The notes under the pieces are model-generated. The model searched no databases, was not told where the DNA came from, and worked only from the letters and a program-made list of their open reading frames with translations. The translations under genes were made by a program, and so were the position numbers. A DNA stretch of 64,000 bases from Ciona intestinalis (Eukaryota; Chordata; Ascidiacea; Phlebobranchia; Cionidae), in NCBI RefSeq assembly GCF_000224145.3, contig NW_004190472.2:62001-126000 (forward strand), given 5' to 3'. Shown piece by piece: positions 1-13,017 of this stretch. The first letter of the stretch is position 1; each line of letters opens with the position of its first letter.

Positions 1-1718
1 TTACATACATTCCAATTAGACTAGTAAATATAATACAAAGAATACATTTTAGTGGCATTACTATATAAGGGGAAAATAATTTATGAAACTATTTTACAAA
101 TTAATTACATTCAAAATTAGCAACTATAATTCAAACGTCCTAATTTGCTAGTAGACTCAATTGCTTGGGACCAAAAATGAATGAAACTTTGTGTGTTTTG
201 ATAAGGAATAATATATTACAGGCCTTTAGGCCTACGAAGGATAAAGCAAGCTAATGGGTGTGTGGTTGGACTTTTTCTATCAGACCTGGCACAGACTAAT
301 GTGGATCAATGCTATCTGAGACTGGGACAGTAAAGCAAATCTTGTGAGAAAAACAAGACGTAATATGCCATATGTTACTGGCACAAATATGGTTTGATAT
401 GAGTAAAAAGAACAGTTGGTGGTGCTAATAGAAATCACACATAGGCAGAAGAAGCATCAATTATTTATACACGTCTGTTCAATTGGGGAGGCAGCACGCG
501 CTACAATTCAAGTAAATGCTAAAAAGTGATGACAACATAGAGCTTTGAATGTTGGGTTTAACTTTAAATTATCTACGTTTCAAACTTAGAATCGGTTGGA
601 TTAAGTAAGTTCACAAAGTAAATTATAATTTAAAGACAATGTTAAAATAATCTAAAATATCTAGCTTTAATTAACTTAGGACTTGGTTTGGTTTTAATTG
701 GTAAGATTAACTTAATTTTACTAAGTGTAACTTAATGACAATAATCAAAAATATCTATTGGCAAAACTTTTTCACGAAGAAACCAAATGACTATTTTGCT
801 AAACATTTGGTAAAGAGTGTTGCACAATTATAAAATAGGCCAAATTGTAGAGAAGCACGAAATTGTTTTAAGAATACATGGTCACTGAACAAGGTCACAG
901 ATGAGCAACAAAACAACAGCTTGTGCAATCTACATGGTGCATAATGGGCAGCAGTAGACACACCATAAAATAAGTACAGGCAGTTTTCACGCTTATTTAA
1001 TTTTACACAATAAACTACATTGAAGCTACTACAGTACTACACTGTACATAGATAAGGGAGACCTGTGTGATAGTTTTACACCAATAATAGACTGTGGACT
1101 ATGTTCTGAAATGTAGTACACCAAAATATAACAGGCACCAACATGTAATAAACTGCAACACTCAGATAAAAAGTATATCGAACAAAGTCGAAAGTAAAAT
1201 TGGAAACAATCGTAATTTACAAAATATAATACATATATAGATATATTATGAATCAAAAATCATCTGTATACACCACAAACCTTAACTGTACATTAAAACA
1301 CTGAACCATTGACAAACTGATAGCTTACTTCCCACGGCAATTACATGACATTTGCCAAAAAGCCACAAAATATTTTGACATGTACATTCGATTGTTAATA
1401 ATCTATATCATATCTCCATTATTTCTAACAATACCACTCAAAACAACTTGTGCATTTGTGACATAATAATTTAGACCTTATAGGGCCTTACCAACGTATA
1501 TATAATAGGGTGGAGGAAGACACTCATAATATCTAAATATCCTGATCGTTTATACAATTATCAAAAGTCTTTTGAAGTCATCAGGATGCAGTTTTATAAT
1601 TCTTTAAATGTTCTTTGTTTACTACCAAATGGGACGAGAAAATAGAAGGAAAATGTTTCCCATCTTCCCCCACCCTACTATATAATATATCTCCAATGTT
1701 CCCTACAATACAACCAAC
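1..1718. other. CLASP intron or flank, no exon seen
   Basis: AT-rich sequence with no open stretch matching the next part of a TOG domain on the minus strand. It holds a MITE at the right end. Probably a long intron of the CLASP gene. Confidence 0.5.
1498..1685. mobile_element. MITE, TAGTAGGGTGG family
   Basis: Starts TATAATAGGGTGGAGG, ends CCCCACCCTACTATA. The core TTCTTTGTTTACTACCAAATGGG is shared with all copies. The right end lies about 30 bp from the CLASP exon donor at 1719. Confidence 0.85.
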
Positions 1719-4700
1719 CTGTGCATTTGGATCACCAAGAAGCACACACACATGTGGAAGAAGTTTGCTTAGGTATAACGAGCGAGCTCCGAATCGGTTG
1801 ATCGTGGCCACAAGGAGGCGACATACACCCTCGCGTACCCTCCATACTTTGTGGGTAAACGCAGATGAGAATCGTTCGAATACATACTGTGGGTGAATGC
1901 AAAATAAATATATATTGTTGATATGAAGTGAGTAAATAAAAAAGTAGATATAGATATAGGCCTCTTAATATTGAAGGCAAGATATATACAGGCATATCTA
2001 TGCATAATAATAAAAGGGTAGATATATAACACACATGGGCCTAAAAACTAAAGGTTTAGTCAATACATAAATTTGCCTACATTTTGTGTGTGGCAGTTCG
2101 TGTATGAATTTTTGATGAATTTAGTTTTAAATATAACTGTAGACTGCACAGAAGAAAAACGAAAAAGTGTGACTTTATTTGCTTAAAACCACCCCTCCCA
2201 CCCCCTTTTGCATAGGTGTATGCTACATTAAGTTTTGTACAGGTGAATACATAATAAAGTACCTGAGGAGATGAAGCTACATCCATAATGTTGGTAAGAA
2301 GAGTGATGCTCGCATCTCGGACTTGATCCTTCTGATCCCCCATACGGTCAGTCAATGCTATTTGAACTGGAAAAATTATAATAGTTCGTTATTTGCGTTT
2401 AGTATATATAGTGTAATAGCACTGTAGCAGTATTTCTCCCTTTACAACAAGTAACATATTAAGCATAAATAGGCAATAATTAACAGTAGAGCTAGGAGCC
2501 ATAGTTGTCAGTCTATGCAATTTTAACTGGGGGAAGATGTTAGATGTTTCATATTAGTTTGTAACAAGCATTTAATAAATACAGTGTAAGTATATCCTTT
2601 GCAATAGGCTATATATTAAGCATTAACAGTAAAGCTAGGGGCCATCGTTAAAAATCTTGTGGGTCAATGCAATTTGAACTGGGAAGGGAATTTCATATTA
2701 GTTTGTTGTATGCATAACTGCTTTTAATAAACGCTTTGATAAAAAGATATCTCAAAATACTTTTTTGTACTTCCCTTATTTTCTCTTTACAAACCCTTGC
2801 GGGTTCCTTATGTAATTTGAACAAAAATCAATCAAAATCAACAGCAAAACATGAAGTAATAATTAATTATTACAAGGCATAAAATTGATCCAAAAATTAA
2901 TCCAATAAATTTTCATTAGTAACACTACACAGTACAGCATATAATGTAGCATATATAGATTATCTACAGTCTACAGTCTTACACTGTACAGTGGTAATTA
3001 GTTTACTTACTGAGATGGTAGTATTGCTGGAAATCATCTTGTAACCTTTCTACCAGTAAACTTAGAATATCCAAACCCAAAAGTGCAACCTGAAAACATG
3101 ATGATGTATTGATGTCATTATTATTTCTGATATATATATATATAGTAGGGTGGGGGGAGATGGGACACCTTTAGCACATGATATCCAAATATACTAATCT
3201 TATTGACACAATTTACAACGGCCTATGGAAGTTTACTACCAAATGAAATGAGAAAATAGAATAAAAAAGTGTACCATCTTGCCCCACTCTACTAGATTTT
3301 AATTGTAGCAATTAGGGTGAGTGTGGTAATGCCTAACTACAGTCAGAACATGAATAGTAGGCAATAAACGATTGACCACTATGATACAAGAGTAAGCAAA
3401 AGTTGATAGAGTAAATTTATTATGTTAAGTATTGGGGTAGTTGGCCAAATCTGTTCAGAATCCCAGGTCTTTGACAAGGACTCACTACATAGCATAGAAT
3501 AATATGTACAATATTGTTTTCCATATAATAACTCCAGCAAATAATTCTTCTACCAGATTACAATATGATTAAAATTTTAGAAAGACTGAAACCCATTAAA
3601 ACTGGTTATTACGTCCCCTTACTACTTTAAAGAACACAAAAAATAATAAAATATGTCCTTGGTGGATTAATTACCATCACTTGCCATTTAATTACTGTTT
3701 ACAGAGTGGTAGTAGCAGATGCTAGAGAGAAAGCCTTGGGGGCTAGCTTTAATCACACACATCACATGCTAGTAGCTGGACAGCTAATTAGTTATTGAAG
3801 CTGTACATTGTATATTGTACATTGTGCAAAAGCATTATGTTATGTGGGATATATAAACTGCAAACTGTTACAATAACAAATTGTTACATTAATTTTGTTT
3901 GTATATAGATAATACAAATACTAAAGATTGTGCACAAACATGAAAAACATTACACGAATCATGCTTTTTTGTGGCTTATTTAAGCTGTTGTGTACATTAA
4001 TATTCATTTGTTTACTGTGGATATAATAACGAATTTATGCCAATAAGAAAACTGTTGCCCGCAAGTAAAGAACTGTGTTTGAGAAATATTTAAATTGTAG
4101 ACATATTATACTGTGTATTAATTTTTATTTTGTTTGTTGCAAATATTAAAGAAAAATATTGATATCAATACTGAACATAACAATTTTAATATGAGTTATG
4201 AACATTTATGTTTACTGGTTTGAATCACAAAATGAGGTTTATATTTTTATATTTATCATTGAAATTAAATCATATTTGATTACACACAGTATTATTAAAC
4301 CATGATACATTATAATGTAATCGCTAAATATTAGGTTACTTTAAATTTACAAAGTCTAGCTTTTTACACAGAAGGTGCGCGCAATAATTTCCAAGTATTT
4401 ACTACATATCCTGCTTAATTACAAGAAAACCCTTAGAATTTGTGATCGGTTGTTTCGTAAGAAACCCCTTTGTGATGTCATAGTTATGACAGCATAGTAC
4501 TTGTTGTAACCATACTTTGTGAGTGACAAAAAAAAAAAACGTACAAAATTTGACTTATTAGTTTATAATAATGCATGTGTCTACGTAATGAACAAATCGG
4601 TTTTCGTTAAAACCCTTTTTTTTTATGGAGTATGTTCTATTCATAAGTGGGAATACTTAAACGCGGTTTATTAATTAGGTGGTTAATTACATACATAACC

Positions 4701-6944
4701 AAACCAGCGCAACTAAACAGTTACCATTAATTTTAAATTGGGCTGGAATTGACATTTTTCATGGGTTTACACAAATATAAAACATTACACTTGTAGACTG
4801 TGGCTGTGTGTATTTCTAACAAAGTTTTGAAAACTTTACAATTCCTAAAACTATCTAATGATTTAAACTTATTACTGTGCAGTAAAACGGGACATCTTTA
4901 GCACATAATATCGAAATCTGATCTTGTTTTAAACAATTAACAACGGTATATGACAATCGTGAGGATGTGGTTTTATAATTCTTTTAATGTTCTTTGTTTA
5001 CCACAAAATGGGATAAAAGAATAATAAAAGCTGCCCATTTGTTCCCACCCTACTATACCATATTTTGTTGCCATAATTGCAAGCCATGATATCCATGTTG
5101 CAAAATATAGTAGGATGGGGTAAAATGGTCTGTTTTAATCTCTTTTTTTTGTTCCTTTTAAAATTAACAAGGAATATTTACAGAATTATATAACCGTTAA
5201 CTATATTGTTATAAGAAATATTGGGTTAAATTAACTTTGAGATTCAAGAGACTTAACACAACTTTACACTGAAAGAGTCAACTCACTAAACAATTAATCC
5301 CTCATGACGTGAGGCCAATTCTATAAATATACTACAGCGGCATTACCCAGTCAATGCACACTATAGTGTTAACTTATATCATATGATGTGTCTTTAAATA
5401 AATTATGTTTAAGCCCTGTGTGAAAGCGCTTTTAGGAAACTAACTAACTAAAATTTCGTTTTTAGGTTTTTATTTTTTTTTGTAAACCAAATTAACTTTT
5501 TTATTCGTTTTGTGAAATTTGTAAACTAAACTAATTTGCTGACATAAAAAAATTTATGAACGAAAATAAAAACACATTACTGCAATTTAAACCTGTTTTA
5601 CTCACCCCTTACTTAATGTGGTATTAAGTTAAACAACTGACAAAACAATGTGATATTTTATCAAAATCTTCTTTTACCTTGAAATTGCTTGAACTGACCC
5701 AATAAGTTGCCAAAGCGTCCACGATTTTATCCACATTTGTCCACAAGAGGTCTCCGCTGTTCAAACTTAAGAATTCAATAAATTGTTGGCCACCGTTCAT
5801 TCGCTTCTTCATGTCCTTTAATAACAAATGATATTTAAATATTGCGTTTAAAAGGTTTTCTGTTCTATATGGGGGAGGTCCTTGATGAGGATCTGGGAAT
5901 TAGGCCAGAGTTTGCTCGTTATCCCAACATCATACATGTACATTCTTTTTTATATGGAAGAAGTCCTACAGTGGACACTGACACGCCATGGGACCTGGAA
6001 TTTAGACCAGAGTTGGCCCATTACCCCAACATTGAATATGCACATTCTATTTTATATGGAAGAGATCCTACAGTGGGGTAAGCCATGGGACCTGGGATTT
6101 AGGCCACAGTTGGCCCATTACCCAAGAAATGTTATTTCGTAAGACTGCCCATCGGAGTAATCTAATGTTACAGATAGAGATAGGCTATCCAACATATTTA
6201 CCATTATTTTGAGGCAAAATGTCCCTTAATTTTAAAACAGGGGTGACTTAAAGTGTTTCGTCACCCTAGTTTTCCACCTTAAAATAGTTGTTACCCTGCT
6301 GTTTAGTGTCTCTTTACAAACTAGCTGTCTACACTCTACATAGCAAGACTGTGACCACTACCAGGCATTCTATTCTATATGGGTGAGGTCCTTGTGCGTT
6401 GTGCCACAACTATGATTTATGCCAGATTTTGCCCACTACTCGACACCCAAAACCAGGTATAGGATAAACATAATGTCCATTGACTTTTACAAAAATGTGG
6501 TGATGAAATATTGGCATATGGTGAAGAAATTCATTAATTAATTATAAAAATCGATCTATTATCTGTTCTATGTGGGTGAGGTTTGTTGTCGATGTCCTGC
6601 CATTTAGACCATTCCCCAGCACCCAAAGTTAAACATAGTTTAAATGTCCAAATAGTTTTGATTTATGTTTTTTTTTATATAAACACAGTCACTAACTTAA
6701 CTTACTTTTATACAAGTTGGAAATATTTCAAAAAAACTTCTGTTATAGGATAAAAGTCAAAGATTAGGTCATAGGCCTAATGGCCTATATAAGTTAGAAA
6801 TCATAAAAAATATGTTTTTGCTATTAAAAAGACAAGCATTTTTGCTATTTTGTGTATAAACATTAAACTAGCAACAAATGAACAACCAATACAAAGACAA
6901 CCAACCTGCTCCCGTACAAGCAACAGGGCTTCATCTTGTTCCAT
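1719..6944 (-). CDS. CLASP: CLASP-type microtubule plus-end protein, N-terminal exons (partial)
   Basis: Five coding exons on the minus strand: 6944-6906, 5815-5678, 3089-3011, 2366-2263 and 1886-1719. All introns are GT-AG and phases agree (0, 0, 1, 0). The start ATG at 6944 gives MEQDEALLLVREQ. Later exons read GGQQFIEFLSLNSGDLLW, VDALATYWVSSSNFK, VALLGLDILSLLVERLQ, LTDRMGDQKDQVRDASITLL, YVFERFSSAFTHK, VREGV and LSKLLPHVCVLLGDPNAQ. These follow the first TOG array of vertebrate CLASP1/2 in order, including LGDxKDxVRE, the YVWDRM-like stretch, the REG motif and LLGDPNxQVRD. CLASPs bind microtubule plus ends through TOG HEAT repeats and stabilise them at the cortex and kinetochores. About 142 residues are visible. 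The next exon is not seen in 1-1718, so the gene continues beyond the left edge. Introns carry MITE copies and GGGATTTAGGCC-type repeats. The family call is from recalled alignment. Confidence 0.9.
3146..3294. mobile_element. MITE, TAGTAGGGTGG family, internally deleted
   Basis: Both terminal repeats are present (TATAGTAGGGTGGGGGGAG ... CCCCACTCTACTAG), with the middle shortened. Lies in a CLASP intron. Confidence 0.85.
4880..5056. mobile_element. MITE, TAGTAGGGTGG family, left end worn
   Basis: Has GGGACATCTTTAGCACATAA, the GTTCTTTGTTTACC core and CCCACCCTACTATA. A loose terminus (AATATAGTAGGATGGGG) follows at about 5106. Confidence 0.8.
5862..6125 (+). repeat. Third repeat family, three tandem units of about 100 bp
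   Basis: Units contain TTCTATATGGG..GAGGTCC, CCTGGGATTTAGGCC and TTGGCCCATTACCCCAAC variants. Single units occur elsewhere (6370, 6568, 15135, 22175, 24190, 27195, 31405, 32415, 45515). Family name not known to me. Confidence 0.75.
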
Positions 6945-8577
6945 ATTGAATTCTTTAGAAACTTAAGTTTAGAATATGATGTTAGTACTGCATTGTGTGG
7001 TTTTGTTTAACTAAGCACGTAAACCTAACACTGTGTTTCAAGATTTCTTCTATTTGCAATAACTGAGTAATTTGGACTGTGGAAGGGACAAGAAATTAGA
7101 ATTACTTAAAGCCAGAATGATCAGAAGATACTTAAGTTAAAAGAATATAAAAATAATTATCCTAGTGAACAATTTTTTTGTAAATTGCTAAAAATGTATA
7201 AACAAAATGAAAAACACATTGGGCAAATTGGTTTATACAATATGAATCATATAAGATATACTGCAATAACTAGAACTAATACTGCAAAAACTAACAATAT
7301 TTTAACAATAAAATATATAATATAATACAGCTCAAGTAAAATGAGGTGCGCACTTGTTTTTCAGATTCAATTTTGCACATAGGGTGTAAATAACACTCTG
7401 TATTAATTAAACTTTTAAAAATAACACTTTGAGTACTGTATGTAATTATTAATTGAACCCTTAAGAAATTAGCTGAACTAAAAGCCTAAAAATCTGTGCA
7501 AGCAAAGTTGTGATCGAAAATCCTGGCACAAAAACCAAACGGTACACAGCTAAAACTTGTATTGTGAATTTAGATTTTTTGTACCTGTTTCATTCCATGT
7601 CTGCACTTGTTTTACTGGCTGCTATTTTGTATTAAGCATAAAAATATAACTAAACATGTTAAATGCTGAATAGTTTACGTTTTGGTTCTAGTGACGAATC
7701 CCCTACGTTTTGAACGCTAAACCCCCAACTACCAACCTCTTAACACTTTCCAACAACCTAGGATTCTTGACTACTTCTCTAGTGCCCACTTTTTTAAGTG
7801 AAGACCGTTATTTTCCCAAACCAAATCATCCTTATCACAAACAATCTACTTTACTACATGTTTACATAAATAAATAAACTATACAGCCTGCCTTACACTG
7901 TTAATATAAAGTATGAAATAGCCCAGTTACCTTTTTGAAAAAAAAATCTGAAATTCCCAGTCAAAACCATTTGCACAAAACCAAATAGAAACTTTACCGT
8001 AAACATCTTAATGCATATTGCCATAAATAAATATATCTGTACTATTCCTTACACTAATAATGCGAAATGCAATTTTCGCAAATCAAAATAAAACTGTAAC
8101 GTCTTTTTCTAAATTTAAGTTTTACATTGAAATAAAACGTTATCCCGACGATCTGCGCTGTCATATTATTTTTGTACCCAATTCATTTATTTTCTTTTAA
8201 ACTACCATGGTGTGATGGTACATGTATCATAGTACGCACTACGCATACATACAAATGCAATGCTTCTGTTTCGCGTCATGGAACAATCAGCAGATTTAAT
8301 TCAATTGTTACGTTCACGCATAAAGCAGTGTTTCGCAATAAAAAAATACAACATAAATGATTTCGTTCAAATTAAACAAACAAAGAAGATTACTATCACA
8401 AATATATTACTATAATGTTAAAAAGAATCATTTAAAAGTAATATTGTTCTAACGTAGTTAAAAAGTAGAATTAGGTCACTTTACTATTTAGCAAAAATGC
8501 AACACTGAGATCGAGTAAGATGCTATCCGTCCAAGTGATAGAACGGTGAACTAAACATAACAAATAATTTTTGCGAT
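6945..8577. promoter_or_regulatory. CLASP upstream region / globin 3' flank
   Basis: Lies between the CLASP start and the globin stop, both minus strand. No coding exon is visible. It should hold the CLASP promoter and 5' UTR. Sequence is AT-rich, with a block near 7683-7800 (TCTAGTGACGAATCCCCTA ... TCTAGTGCCCAC) that looks like a degraded foldback repeat. Confidence 0.4.
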
Positions 8578-11500
8578 CTATTCTTTTAGTCCAGTTTTTA
8601 CGTAGTTTCCAATGATGTTCCAAGTCTTTGACCACCATCCTATGAGTTCAGATGTATTTGAAAGCCCTTGGTTTTCAGAAATTACGGAAAGAAGGACGGA
8701 ACCCAAAAGCTAAAACAGCGAAAATGTTCATGAATTCAAAGCTGGTTGATGTAATCGTTAGTTTAAAGTTTTTTGGATACATATATGTGGTCTTACGTTA
8801 AGTTATTTCTGCCAATGTGGTACTGTAGGGGAAGACGGGGGACTTCTTTAACACATGATATCAAAATACCCTGATCGTGTTTTACACAATTTACAACAGT
8901 CTTTACGGGAGTCGTGAGAGGATACGGTTTTATAATTCTTCAAACGTTCCCTGTTTACTGCCAAATGGAACAGAAACATAGAATTAAAAGGTGTCCCGTC
9001 TTTCTTCATCCTATACTATATTATCTATTAAAGCACCTTGGTATTTCATAGCGGCCAATCAAAATCGATTTAACTTTAGATAACTTTTAAGATTTCGAAC
9101 CCAAACGCCCCTATAGTCGTTAAATAATTTCAACCCGTTTCCACACTATAGATTCCAAAAATAATAAAGCTATGATAATACTCGTACGTCAACATGTTCT
9201 GACGTCACCCCATACTTGACGTGTATTCTGCCAACTTCTGTCGACGATTCTTTTAATTCAGTCTCGTTGTTTAGGAGGCCCACAAGTTTACCGATTCTTG
9301 ACGCCAAACTGCAAATCAGAAATTAGTAAACGAATGTATGAGTGAAGTTTGCTTTTGAAAATGTGAAGAAATCTCGCATAACGGGGCAACGAAAACCGTT
9401 ACAGCACGGGTGTTCTGTTTTATACTTCTTCTGCCAGTTTACGAATTGGCATGTATGTAACTTTCTTGATTCTCGCGTGGCGGGTGACGACAGTCCTTAT
9501 AACACGGGTTTTCTGTTCATTCACCTCGTCCACGTTTACGAGTTACCACGTATTGACAGTTTAGTGTCAATTCCGGAGACACGTGCGCTCAAAATGGTAG
9601 CAGCATCGAGCCATAAACCTATACACGTTGCTAAAACCACATAGCACGTTACATTATCGCATCAAAGACATTTAATGATTATAAGTTTGAGTCAAATAGT
9701 GACTTTCACAGCCCAGTACAACGTTCATTGAAGTACAAAGTCATGTTTGCTCAGAGTTGGATCCGTCGTTTGCAAATAAATATTTTGTCACGTAGCCTAC
9801 ATACCTTACAGCATGGTTAGATACGCCCCCTATACTGGCAAGGTCAGATACAGTTATTGCGCCATCCGGTTTAGAAGGAATGCCGAGATGACTGAATACC
9901 GCAATGCTGGCTGGATATGTGTTGAACAACCTGTGTCAAATAGAAGCGTGGTCACTAATTGGTTGTCCAAGCTGTCAGCCATACACAAAGCAAAGCAATT
10001 AAAAGTAAATCAAATAATAATCACTCACAATGTTACATATAGATAGTAACTAGTAAGAGGCACAAGGTGTATATGAAACAGAACACCCGTGTTATAACTA
10101 TTGTCGTTTCCCCGCCACGCGAGGGCAAATAAATTACATTCATTTAAATAAGAAAATGAGAAAATTAAATAATGCACGTAGATTTTTATTAATTTACACC
10201 AGAAATGCAAAAAGGGGTGTTTTTCCCAAAAAGGAGTGTATTTCACAAAATGCAAAAATAAGGGGCGATTTTCTGAAAAAGGGTAAGTGCGTTTCAAACT
10301 TTATAAATAGTTCTTTCCCAACGACCTAACAGCCCTAATGGATTAAAGTGCTATTTTTGAATTCCCTTCCCATTAGACAACATGAATATTTATTACATAT
10401 TCTGTCTATAAATACTTTAAATAAATTAATTATGCCAAAATGTTATAAGTCACTTTACAATATAAATGCGTTTAGGCAATATTCTGCTTAAACGTTTTTC
10501 TTATCCGAGACGTGTTTTAACGATTGTCATTTTGTTGTTAATTATAACGTCTCTTCTCTGTTTTGAATGAATGAATGCAACTTACTTCATCCTCGCGTGG
10601 CCGGAAAACGACAGTCGTTATCACACGGGTTTAACACCTCGTGCCAGCTTACGAGTTGCCATGTGGTTACTTTGTGGGTGATTATTTTTTTGGGAATTTG
10701 TTTAAATTTTTTTTATGTATGGCTGATAATTTGGACAACCCATTAGTGACCACGGGGTTGGAGCAATTGTCGTTAAGTGTCTTGCCCAAGGACACATACG
10801 CNNNNNNNNNNNNNNNNNNNNNNNNNNNNNNNNNNNNNNNNNNNNNNNNNNNNNNNNNNNNNNNNNNNNNNNNNNNNNNNNNNNNNNNNNNNNNNNNNNN
10901 NNNNNNNNNNNNNNNNNNNNNNNNNNNNNNNNNNNNNNNNNNNNNNNNNNNNNNNNNNNNNNNNNNNNNNNNNNNNNNNNNNNNNNNNNNNNNNNNNNNN
11001 NNNNNNNNNNNNNNNNNNNNNNNNNNNNNNNNNNNNNNNNNNNNNNNNNNNNNNNNNNNNNNNNNNNNNNNNNNNNNNNNNNNAGTAGGATGGGGAAGAC
11101 GGGACACTTTTAGCACGTAATATCCAGATATGCTGACCGTGTTTTAAACAATTCACAACGTTTCATAGAAGTCGTGAGAATACGGTTTTATAATCCTTTG
11201 AGTGTTCTTTGTTTACTATCAAATTGGACGAGAAAATAGAATGAAAAGGCGTCCCATCCTCCCCCGCCCTACTATATGATATTTCTTATAATGATGGCCA
11301 AATAAGGGACTAGTACATTATATATGTTATGCAAGTCATATATTTTACACATTGTGTAAATAAAGGGATATTAAAGCCATATAGCAGTGTGACACGCCAT
11401 GGGACTTAAGCCACATTTGTCTTTTTACATTAAGCTATATATCGGTTATTTTATTATTTAAACAAATAACTGGTAAAAAATTATTTAAACAAATAACTGG

Positions 11501-11852
11501 TTCCTTTTTCAAGATATTACAACTGTATATGAGGATACGGTTTTATAATTCTTTGAATGTTCTTTGCTTACTACCAAACGGGACGAGAAAGTAGAATGAA
11601 AAGGTATGCAATCTTCCCTCACCCTACTGTTTAAATGTTTTTTTACCCTAGAACAAGTTGAGGGTAAATAATGTTTGACTTAAAGTATCAAACAAAAGCG
11701 TGCTTTTTAAACAAAAGCGTGCTTGCTTTTTAGGATATCTTAAAACGTTCTTACTTTTCCATCAAGATAAGTCCAGTTGTTTTCGGTCCACCTGAAGAAA
11801 CCTTTTCCCAGGATTCCTGGACACCTTCAATCTCGATTTCAGTTAAAGGCAT
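8578..11852 (-). CDS. Globin, complete, four exons, 158 residues
   Basis: Exons at 11852-11755, 9930-9805, 9308-9188 and 8709-8578 (stop TAG). All borders are GT-AG and phases are 2, 2, 0. Exon 1 reads MPLTEIEIEGVQESWEKVSS (A helix, with the conserved W). Exon 2 has LFNTYPASIAVFSHL, with the C-helix Pro and CD1 Phe45, and the distal His72 in VSNHAV. Exon 3 carries the proximal His104 in VGRIHVKYGV. Exon 4 has LLGSVLLSVI and WWSKTWNIIGNYVKTGL (G and H helices). The fold should bind haem and a gaseous ligand in the cytosol; no signal peptide is seen. The first and last introns match the ancient globin positions B12.2 and G7.0, and the extra middle intron falls in helix E at about E10.2. An assembly gap lies in intron 1. 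Ciona is known to have several globin genes; I cannot say which one this is. Confidence 0.95.
8821..9014. mobile_element. MITE, TAGTAGGGTGG family
   Basis: GTAGGGGAAGACGGG at the left, CGTCTTTCTTCATCCTATACT at the right, canonical core between. Lies in the last globin intron. Confidence 0.85.
9385..9575 (-). mobile_element. SINE tail, two tandem units
   Basis: Two reverse-oriented units with ACACGGGTGTTCTGTTT / ACACGGGTTTTCTGTTC and TTACGAGTTACCACGTAT. Ends about 77 bp from the globin exon 3 acceptor side, inside globin intron 2. Confidence 0.75.
9943..10140 (+). mobile_element. SINE 3' part with tail
   Basis: GTGGTCACTAATTGGTTGTCC, CAGCCATACAC, then GGCACAAGGTGTATATGAAAC and GCCACGCGAGGGCAAATAAA. 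Its left edge is within 15 bp of the globin exon 2 acceptor (minus strand). Confidence 0.75.
10575..10801 (-). mobile_element. SINE, reverse orientation, cut by a gap
   Basis: Tail CTCGCGTGGCCGGAAAACGACAGTC, then TATGGCTGATAATTTGGACAA, CCATTAGTGACCACGGGGTTG and CTTGCCCAAGGACACATACG. The tRNA-like head is lost in the N run. Confidence 0.8.
10802..11083. other. Assembly gap (282 N)
   Basis: Run of N in globin intron 1. The left edge is inside a SINE and the right edge is inside a MITE, so repeats probably caused the break. Confidence 1.
11084..11277. mobile_element. MITE, TAGTAGGGTGG family
   Basis: AGTAGGATGGGGAAGACGGG to CCCCCGCCCTACTATAT, next to the assembly gap in globin intron 1. Confidence 0.85.
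11505..11632. mobile_element. MITE, TAGTAGGGTGG family, 5' truncated
   Basis: Only the right two thirds remain, from ATTACAACTGTATATGAGG to CCCTCACCCTACTGT. Two copies of TTATTTAAACAAATAACTGG lie just left of it. Confidence 0.75.
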
Positions 11853-11951
11853 CTCAACAACGAAACACATTCACTTTTAACACAACAGTTAGTCAGGTAT
11901 TTACCTATCAATACACAATATGCAAACCTGCACCGTATGTCAACATATATT

Positions 11952-12153
11952 ATAAAGAGTATAGGTGGGGAAAAGATAGGACACCTTTTTACTATTTTTT
12001 TCTTGTCCCATTTGGTAAAAACAAACAAAGAACACATAATTATAATACCGTATCTCCACGACTCCTATAGACCGTTGTTGTTTGTTTAAAACACGATCAA
12101 GATAATTGGATAATATGTGCTAAAGGTGTCCCTACTTCCCCACCCTACTATAT
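11952..12153. mobile_element. MITE, TAGTAGGGTGG family
   Basis: AGTATAGGTGGGGAAAAGATAGG to CCCCACCCTACTATATA, 100 bp upstream of the globin ATG. Confidence 0.85.
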
Positions 12154-12477
12154 ATGCAAAAGCAAGATATTATCCTTACATAAACTCTATAACTCAGCAG
12201 TTAGAGAGACCTGGTTGTGAGTCGTCCTTTATTGGCAAGAAGGATCGAAACGATGTTTGTGTAAATATATATTTACTACCGCAGTGTTTGGTGTGTAACC
12301 TTTCAAACCACTCGTTAATATATAGTTAGTTAGTTAGTTAGGGTATAATCTCGTTTTATCTTTATGGGTGACGTATAGTGACATGAAGCGTTCCCGTAAA
12401 TATAAATTTCATTCAAAGTTAATTTAACGGTAAAGCTTGATTTTAGCTGGAACCCCCGTTCCTTAAGCTCGATAAAT

Positions 12478-12640
12478 AAAGTGGGTTGGGGTAAGATGGG
12501 ACACCTTTTCCTTCTATTTTCTCGTCCCATTTAGTAGTAAACAACGAACATTTAAAGAACTATTAAACCGTATCCTCACGACCCCTATAGACCGCTGTTA
12601 AATGTGCAAAACATGATCAGGATATTAGGAAAATATGTGA
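12478..12640. mobile_element. MITE, TAGTAGGGTGG family, right end lost
   Basis: GTGGGTTGGGGTAAGATGGG start and core are intact. The right terminal repeat is missing after ATATGTGATAAAAG. Confidence 0.75.
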
Positions 12641-13017
12641 TAAAAGTATTTTAAAATTCGTATTATAGGTCATTGTTAAACGGAGCCAAACATTACTTTT
12701 CAATCCGATATACAGAAAGCATGTGAGCTTGTAAGACCTTAACGAATGAACCTTTCACTCAAGAATGCTAACTATCTCACTCCCAACTACTTTCCATATA
12801 ACGCAGTTGTGTTTTAATAAAGGTTTGATACAATTTAACGCAACAACAGACCGCGGATAGAAATCGTTAAACAGGAATAACTTTGCACATTTATTGTGGC
12901 CAACAAACCATCTTGTCGCTGCTTTTATGATTCGCCGAGATGACGTAGCTTGCACTGTCCTTGCAATAAAGAGTGGAACGCTTCAAGAATATTAAATAAA
13001 CTAAAATTACAGAGCAA

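Larger units (their letters stand above)
11853..13017. other. Globin upstream region and membrane-protein 3' flank
   Basis: Contains two MITE copies (11952-12153 and a truncated one at 12478-12640), a short TTAG run at 12323-12341, and the likely poly(A) signal of the membrane-protein gene near 12888. The globin promoter should lie just right of 11852. No coding exon is seen. Confidence 0.45.
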
